This document shows, piece after piece, positions 57,250 to 64,000 of a stretch of DNA of 64,000 nt (position 1 is the stretch's first letter; the number at the start of each line of letters is the position of its first letter). The stretch covers positions 496,001 to 560,000 of the forward strand of contig JAJEKV010000180.1 in the NCBI GenBank assembly GCA_021234155.1, read 5' to 3'. Position numbers and translations under genes: made by a program. The notes under the pieces were generated by a model that worked only from the letters and a program-made list of their open reading frames with translations, searched no databases and was not told the DNA's origin. Source of the stretch: Isoetes taiwanensis (Eukaryota > Streptophyta > Lycopodiopsida > Isoetales > Isoetaceae).

Positions 57250-59742
57250 AACTCTCAGTGAGTCACATATATCTCATTATATAAACAACTAGATAGCTAG
57301 TAGGGTCTCCATATGGCCAGGCAGGATAGAAGAGAGCCCAAGATAGACAAGAAACTAGGGAAGACTTGCCGAAAGCACAAGAGTGTTGTAAAACTTGGCC
57401 TGGGCAGGAACTGAAAAATACAAGCTATTGGAAAGAAGATACATAGAAATTACAAGAAAAAAGGAGAGCACAGACTAGGGAGCTGCAAAAAAGGAAAGTA
57501 TGTCACCCAAGAGAGTTCTAGAGGGTGCTCAAGAAGAAGCAGAAGGGGACACAGATATCTGATAAAAATGTATGGAGAGACCACCTGCACAAACTGTACC
57601 ACTCTAGAGTTGAAGGTATTCAGGCAACAAAAGGAAAAGTAGAGAAGGAATTCGCAGAAATAGAAGTAGGAAGAGCACTTTATAGATGGAGCAATAATAA
57701 AGCATCAGATCTACTGGGGTTCACCACAGATATATTTAAGAAAGCAGAACTCGTGGCAGTAGTAACAAAGATATTCAATGTCGCGCTAGAAGGAGGACTA
57801 CCAGAAAGTTGGCAATGCAACAAGGTCATACCACTCCTAAAGGGGGGAAATGCGTTGAACCCAGGAGATTACAGAACAATTATGATCAGCAGTGGAATGG
57901 CAAAGTGGTATAGTAAAGCTGTCGAAATCCGAATGACAAAATGGGCAGAAGATAATCATAAATAGGCAACTGAACAGACAGGATTTGGGCCTAATCATTC
58001 TACAGTGGATCATCTGGTAACTCTGAGAGTCCTAATAGAGAGAACAAAGTGAAGGGGTAAAACACTATACTGCTGCTTTGTGGATTTTAAGAAGGCATTC
58101 GACACAGTTCCAAGAGAAAACTGCTACTGAGATTGAAACAGCTAGAGCTTCCACATGATTTGATGATGGCTGTGGCCAGGCTATATAAAAGAGTGGAAGC
58201 TAAAATGAGGAAAGAAGAGGAGGGGGTTGTCTGTGATACACGGGTGAAACAGGGCTGCCCACTATCACCGAAGATATTTGGCTGATACATAGACGCCATA
58301 GGAGAATTTATCAGAAATAAAGGGGGAGATCGACACGCATCCTAGTTGTGGGAGAACAGGGTGCCAAACATGTTGTACGCAGATGATCTAATCTTGATGT
58401 CAACAGAAAATAAGGATCTAGACCACATGCTAACTATATTGGGGGGATTCTGCGACAAAACTGGGCTAACAATAAACCTAGAAAAAACAAAGATCGTTAG
58501 TTTTGGAAAAGCTTGCCAAAAAGAAGAGGTAGTCAAGTACTTGGGTGAGATAGTGGAGAGGGTGCAGGAGTACAAGTATTTAGGGTACAAGACAGGGGCA
58601 AAGAGGACATGGAAACAGGGTTTGGAAGAAAGATGGCAAATAGCTATAAAAAACTACTATGGAATGCAGTGTGTGTGGAGCATGTCATAACGGATTGGGG
58701 ATAAAACACGTATGTTTAAGATGAGGGTATCACCAAGGATGCCAGTCTGGCGTGGAAGCATGGGGCTGCAAAGTATTCTCCAGAGGGGGTGGCTCAAAGC
58801 CGGTGAAAACCGATAAAAGCACTTTCAATGTAGGGAACTTCGGGGTAAAAACCCTCGACAAACAAAGATCAATAATGTTCTTTGAGACAGGCACAAACTG
58901 GTTGTCCAGGCTATACCAACATCTAAGAGGATGGCAGAGAACATGGAAGGGGGCTGGATATCAGATTTGGAGGAATGGGCAGGAAAAACGGGGTGCAATT
59001 TATGGACAGAGATTGACAATCAGATATTATAGGGGGGGAAATTACAATTGAGAGAGATATGCAACCGGACATCAAACTGAAATTATACAGGGAGAACATG
59101 AACCCGGAGGAAAGTATAGGACAACCTCTATATACCGATTGTAATCAATCAAAGCGGACAAGGATAGTATTGTGTAGATTCAGGACAGGCAGTCATAAAT
59201 TACTGATCGAAATAGGGCGATGGAAAAGACCCCAGATACCAAGAACAGATAGGATAGGCAAACTTTGTACCAGGAATGAAATCAAGGATGAGCAACATGT
59301 CTGGAACAGGTGCCCTGCATAGAAATGTGAACATATAATTGGGGATGCTCTGTGGGACAAGGAACCAGAAATACAGATTGGGCCACATGGGCAGCATCAG
59401 CAGTAGAAGAAATCTTGGCAGACCGCGAACTTAAATACAAAGAGCACAATCAGATCAATCATAGGACTGATGACATACCCCATGGGAGGGAATCGTAACA
59501 ACAAACTTCGCTGGGTAAAGAGAGGAGATGGAGGCGGCTTTTTCTCCCACTCACACTATGAGGGGTGGGTTTTTTGGCCACCTCCTCAAATCTGAGACAG
59601 GTTTTGCAGTCGCCCGTGAAATATATTAATACTCAATTTCGGGCATTCGAAGCTGTGCTCACACCTTTGTAACTAAAAAGTCATAGGATTCCAGTAGTCG
59701 TAATGACGTTAAAATTCAATTCAATTCAATTCAATTCAGTTT
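57250..59742 (+). mobile_element. Jockey-like LINE with (AATTC)n tail, decayed
   Basis: Pre-RT region VWRDHLHKLYHSRVEGIQ, then RT parts SNNKASDLLGFTTDIFKK, VIPLLKGGNALNPGDYRTIM, CFVDFKKAFDTVPRE, VKQGCPLSPKIFG and the catalytic box NMLYADDLILMS (about 58365-58400). The C-terminus has VLCRFRTGSHKLLIEIGRWK and a knuckle KLCTRNEIKDEQHVWNRC (59150-59320). The 3' end has a ggggtgggttttttggccac box and an (aattc)n tail at 59715-59740. Stops and frameshifts at 57963, 58264, 58345 and others make it inactive. It is the best-preserved jockey-like RT in the window. Confidence 0.85.
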
Positions 59743-59744
59743 GT

Positions 59745-61585
59745 TTCTGCTATTAATTGACTTGGAGTTGAGAAAGCGGTTCCGGATGCAAACTGGTGCA
59801 GTGGAGCGATGATTCGGTGGAGCGAGGTTAAGGCATGGATGCTTGGCAATGGTTCTAACCAGGTTGAAATTAGGTTGGAGGACAGATTTATTTATCTGAT
59901 TGTGCGCAGACTTCGTGCGAGAAGTTTTTAGAGCACTTCAGGAGGGTACCATGAGATGGTCAAGATTGTAAATATACTTGGAGCGATCTGAATCAGCAAT
60001 TTATTTGTTATAAATTTATAAAGTTAATCATATCAACTTATAAATTTTTGAAGAGCTATAGTCTATGTGTGCAGGTATTTCAGTTATCAACTCCTTCTTG
60101 ATAGAAATGTGCTTTTAGCATCTTCTAGCCTTTGACTATCATTCTTGCTCTGCTCTTTGCTTTAAGACATTTAAAGTAAAACAAAAACCAAGATTCTAGA
60201 CATTTGTTTACAATGTGAATGTCATCATCAGATTTTCTTTGCCACTGTAAAGCGCCATTTACTAATGGGGAAGATCGATCTTCTAGTAAGTGATGTAAAA
60301 TCTGTGTCCCAAAGGGCAAGCAAAAAATACATTCTAAGGAATTTACGACATTTTTCACAAGTATTTCAAATCAAACACATCCACATCATTTTGCAAAATA
60401 AGCTTTGATATTGTATATCTACTTTTATTTTTTTATTTTTTAAACAGGCTTTCTGAACCCCATATACCAATTCTTAAAGTTTTAGCCTATCCACATTGCA
60501 CATTGGATCTTTAAATTTCTATATCTACCGCAAAAAACTAGAAAAATCTAAAAACGTTGTCTCTCGGGCCATGTTCTTAGTTCAGCCTTTGAGCTTTTTC
60601 TTTCCGTCATTGTTATCATGAAGATACTGTAAGATTCAGAAGCAAACCTCAGCGCTTCACAATCCGCCAATAGCTAGTGAGATTCCACTTCAGCTTGGTA
60701 ATTCTTCAGCTCGATAATTATTTCGTTTTCACCAATTTATTCCACATGCCTCATTTCTAAAAGAATGCAGTTGCATTCAAGACGAGAATAATAAGTCTGG
60801 AATTTACAATGTGTATAGCAAATGTTTTAAAAAGGTATGTTCTAGTGCATTCCAATGGTTTTTTGTGAACTCCATATCTTCTTCTCCACAGTTAGGGAAC
60901 TGGAGCAATACGGTTGTGTCTGCAGATGATTCTAAACATCATATGTATGCCATGAAATTTAGTCTTCCTATTATTCGTACAAGTATTTCTCATTTGCATG
61001 CTGACTTTCATGATTCCAAAGTATTGCTTGGACAAGACATGCTGATCAACCATCTGATAACAAGCAGAGTTTCATTAAAGTTGGAAATTTCGTGATTCCA
61101 TTTTCGCTCGAAATGAAATTGTTCGTTGTTTTTTCACACATTCAGCAATCAAATCTGCGCTATTTACTTAAAAATGCACAAGGATTAGCCTGAAAACCGC
61201 TCTATTTGACACGAAATGGGGCGGAAATCGACGGGCGAAACAACCTGGTTGCGCCATTTGAATAAAAATTGTGGAAAAAAAGCAATAAAGTCGCTGCATT
61301 TGAAGTGAATCATAAGGACAATACACGGGAAAAAGCAAACAAATAGCTGGCGCCATGCCCAAGTTGTAATATATTCATATTGCAAATGGCGCCGCTAGGC
61401 TTATTTGCTTTACAAGTAAGTAAGATATACAAAAGGGGCAAATACATTAAGATCGTATGTGTCATCGATTATTCAAAAGATCAATCAATACAAGAATCAT
61501 CAACACCACAAAGGTAAATCTTATATACAAGTATGATATGCAAATCGCCAAATATTCCCGACCAAAACAAGATCATCCGCTTTAT
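59745..61585. other. Non-coding stretch with AAATGGCGC-type motifs at right
   Basis: No convincing gene. At 61180-61410 several strings such as gcgccatttg, gcaaatggcgccgc and ctatttgacacgaaatgg recur. They resemble the palindromic block at 63120-63190. Confidence 0.4.
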
Positions 61586-61664
61586 CAATATCATCCCAAG
61601 GTTAATCTTACTTGGTCAATCTGCTTAACCGTGTCTTGTACCACTTGTTCCCCGGATCCTGTGG

Positions 61665-61712
61665 CATCTCCTCCACCACCATGTGATGTCTCTCCTCCAC
61701 CACCATGTGATG
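61665..61712. repeat. 24-bp in-frame tandem repeat
   Basis: Two copies of tctcctccaccaccatgtgatg encode ETSHGGGG twice on the minus strand within the ParB/methylase-like gene. Confidence 0.9.
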
Positions 61713-63117
61713 TCTCTCCCGGAGTAGGTCCAGGATCAAGCAAGGGATTAATGACGTTGTCAATTCTTCCAAGAATCCCTAGCATACATTGGATCTTTTT
61801 TCCATCATGCTCATAGGCCACACTACTCCCTTTTAACTGCAATGATGCCCTAGTAAAAGCCCCACCGTAAAAAGTCCGTAACAAAGTTACCGAGGGCGAG
61901 CTTATCGACAAGGTATGCTATTGTAGCAGACCAACCTCGCTTGTGAACCAAGTATTCCCCTTCCATACCTTGCCAACCAGATTTGAACCTCGCCCCTCGG
62001 GGAGCTTGTTAGCCGATTCTCCTCTCGCTCGCACCAACCGCATCTTTATGGGTCTTAGGAACTTCAAGTGCTTTCCGGGATGTTCACCATAAAACCTGAG
62101 ATCCAGGTGTTCATCAGGCTGTGCTTGGGCTGAGATCCTGGTGGCCAGAACCACAGCTGTTGGCTCTTTTATGCCACCACCTGGTGCCCACCCACTTTCC
62201 TCTTCATACATGCCTAAGTAAACTCTAGATCTGGATTCTAGTCTCTCCGTGGCGGTCGCGAGAGAGACTCAGATGTTCCGCTTAGCAAAACATATTACCC
62301 AAGATGTCTCAACATCTGTCATCTTAGAAGCGAAGATCAAAGAATTTGGCCGAGTGGCGGGATCCCAAATCGAGTAATTTGCCTCGCATCCAAACAGATC
62401 ATGCTGGCAGGCAACACGATCCGATCCTGGACAATCCCACCACTAGAAACGCACTCCACAACAAATCTTTTGAACTCGTCCTCGGCCTCAGGCTTTAGAA
62501 TCTTACGGATGGATCTGCCTAATGAGAAGGGCACATTACCATGGACGCCCTCTTCAAAGAGATTCCGCCTCGAGACCCACTAATTATGCACCACACCCCA
62601 AGATAGGAGGGTTGAGTCTGGGAATCCGTCGGACACCTTTCTCAAGTCCTCGAACTTTCTGTACTTGATTCCAAGTTCATCATGGATGTAGTTGAGAATC
62701 TCCTTCTTCATGTAGGCAAGAATCCTCAAGTTCTCGGCTCGCCTTGAAAAAATATCACCCTTATAATCCGATGTGACCTTAACATAAATGTCCCCTCTGA
62801 TGGCTTCTTGGAGGACAGTTCTGCAATCTTCATAATCTAGGCCTCTCATGCATCTGAGGTAGTTCTCGCTAAAATAATCCTTATCCTTTGCCCAATTGAC
62901 TGCTATTTGTTGGCCCTTGTTATTTCTTCAGCTCCCCTTTTTCCATTTATTCCACATTTGGCTTAAAGAGAGCGTAAAATGTCGCCCGGCATGAAAACGA
63001 ACCTGCTGACATCCTTGGCATGCTTTCCCCGAGAATCTTGTCAACCATTTCAAGGTAATTTGAAAGGCAAACCAAATATGTTAGAGCTTGAATGCAAAGA
63101 AAGCGAAGAATCAAAGC

Positions 63118-63195
63118 TGCCATGCCATTTGAGGTCAAATGGCGCAATGGGCGCTTATTTGACCTCAAATGGCGCAGCGGCGCCATTTGGCTCAT
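63118..63195. repeat. Palindromic AAATGGCGC block
   Basis: Gccatttgaggtcaaatggc is nearly its own reverse complement, and ttatttgacctcaaatggcg repeats it about 30 bases later, followed by gcggcgccatttgg. The block lies inside the decayed ParB/methylase-like gene, between its N-terminal and middle parts. It is likely a small foldback insertion. Confidence 0.75.
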
Positions 63196-64000
63196 ACGAT
63201 GGTACATACCTTGTATTCGTCGCTTCTTGATTGGCCTTTTCCTGCTGGTGCTGGCTTGCCGCACTCCTGGTATTGCCTACGCAGGTGGTGTATTTGATCT
63301 GCGTAGGGTTCCTTAAACACTGTCCTGGCTATGATGTCATTGACATCCACACTGAGCTGAAGAAGGTCCAAGTCACTCAATGCTCCAGAAAGAACTCTGC
63401 ACATTCTAAAAGTGTAAATCTTTCTGAGTTCTAATCTGGCATCTTCTGTCCCCAACTTCTGACACACGAGCTGTGCGGCTGAGACAGAATGGTTGCCATT
63501 GATAATGTAGAACCTCATACCAGCCCAAAATGATTCTTGCGACTGGGTACTAGCCGCCAGACTGGATCAAAGGGCACCACATCTGCGGCGTGAAGACCGG
63601 ATGGGGATCTTCAAAGAAATGACTTGCACAGTTTCCTAACATGTTCAAGATTTACAACTCGTGCTGTCATGTTAGGAGGTGCCTCTTCCATATCCCAGAT
63701 GGATATTTTTCTTAGATATGTCACACCTAGAGGAAACATGTGACCGTGGCGGGCCAGATTTTTTAGTGTTTCTTCTGCCAACTCCTCCTCGGCATCACGG
63801 TCCATCTTCAACTCCGAGGGCACCTCCAGACTTTCCATTTTCCTCTGCTTTCTGACCCTCATCTCCTTTTTTGTTTCCCTCCTCCTTTTCTGCGGAATGC
63901 TTTCAGCCGTCGATGCAGTGCCTTTACCTCTCCGATGCAGGGAGGATTTAGTGTCACTAATGGTTCTCTCTGAATCCTGTTTGGCCGGGGACTTGATAGG

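Larger units (their letters stand above)
61591..64000 (-). pseudogene. ParB-like / methyltransferase-like gene, decayed, runs off right edge
   Basis: Minus strand from beyond the window. A basic N-terminal stretch KRRRETKKEMRVRKQRK comes first. Then ISIWDMEEAPPNMTARVVNL and HVRKLCKSF, a frame break at 63615, and FYIINGNHSVSAAQLVCQKL (63513-63450), together like a ParB/sulfiredoxin fold (R...E.v..L..S, then the dGnh..AA loop). The middle part (62849-62337) is open but unrecognised. The end has GNTWFTSEVGLLQ, an in-frame TAG at 61918, then TLLRTFYGGAFTRASLQLKG and SSVAYEHDG, resembling the FxGxG motif I of DNA N6/N4 methylases. ETSHGGGG is repeated twice near the C-terminus. ParB-methylase fusions are known from phages and bacteria. 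Here it is broken at several points, and the catalytic DPPY-type motif was not found. Confidence 0.45.

Overview
The window looks like a nuclear chromosome segment of a land plant, most likely a seedless one such as a fern, lycophyte or bryophyte. It holds an intron-rich PPR-SMR organellar RNA-binding gene, a trihelix-like gene, and Ty3/gypsy, copia, CACTA, MULE, LINE and rolling-circle-like elements of plant type. No bacterial operon, tRNA, rRNA or CRISPR array was seen. The seedless-plant call is an inference from the jockey-type LINEs and the ParB-like/methylase-like gene, not a proof. Layout, left to right: (1) 1-4.2 kb, tandem leader repeats followed by a decayed CACTA/Tnp2-like transposase whose C-terminus looks like a BAH/Tudor-type module. 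(2) 6.9-18.1 kb, an 11.1 kb Tat-like Ty3/gypsy element with ~580-590 bp LTRs, a tRNA-Asp-like primer site, a 5 bp target duplication (GGACG), broken gag-pol, an antisense ORF with its own TATA box, and a large extra ORF downstream of integrase. It sits in a repeat whose empty counterpart survives at 21.2 kb. (3) 18-24.6 kb, copies of an unrecognised coding-like repeat, a LINE tail, an intact 404-codon trihelix/Myb-SANT-like gene at 22.9-24.1 kb and a tiny copia reverse transcriptase relic. (4) 25-32.7 kb, a jockey-like LINE, an antisense LINE, and an antisense relic of the same extra gypsy ORF. (5) 33.9-45.7 kb, a chromovirus (reverse orientation, 660 bp LTR, TATAT target duplication, initiator-Met primer site). 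Its left LTR carries a 5'-truncated L1 with poly-A and a 6 bp target duplication. Its integrase is split by a 4.4 kb insertion that has head-to-tail tandem units, a 3' hairpin and no target duplication, flanked by T/T like Helentron-type rolling-circle elements. (6) 48-52.7 kb, the PPR-SMR gene; eight coding exons can be placed and two single-base frame breaks are visible. (7) 53.4-57.1 kb, inverted-repeat elements, including a clear MULE-type non-autonomous element with a 9 bp target duplication, and a pogo-like DDE relic. (8) 57.3-59.7 kb, a jockey-like LINE with an (AATTC)n tail. (9) 61.6-64 kb (minus), a decayed gene entering from beyond the right edge. Its N-terminal half resembles a ParB/sulfiredoxin fold and its C-terminal half carries a methyltransferase-like FxGG motif. 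The likely functional host genes are the PPR-SMR gene and the trihelix-like gene. Everything else recognisable is transposon in various stages of decay. Several premature stops fit C-to-T or G-to-A changes, as expected for methylated, silenced DNA.
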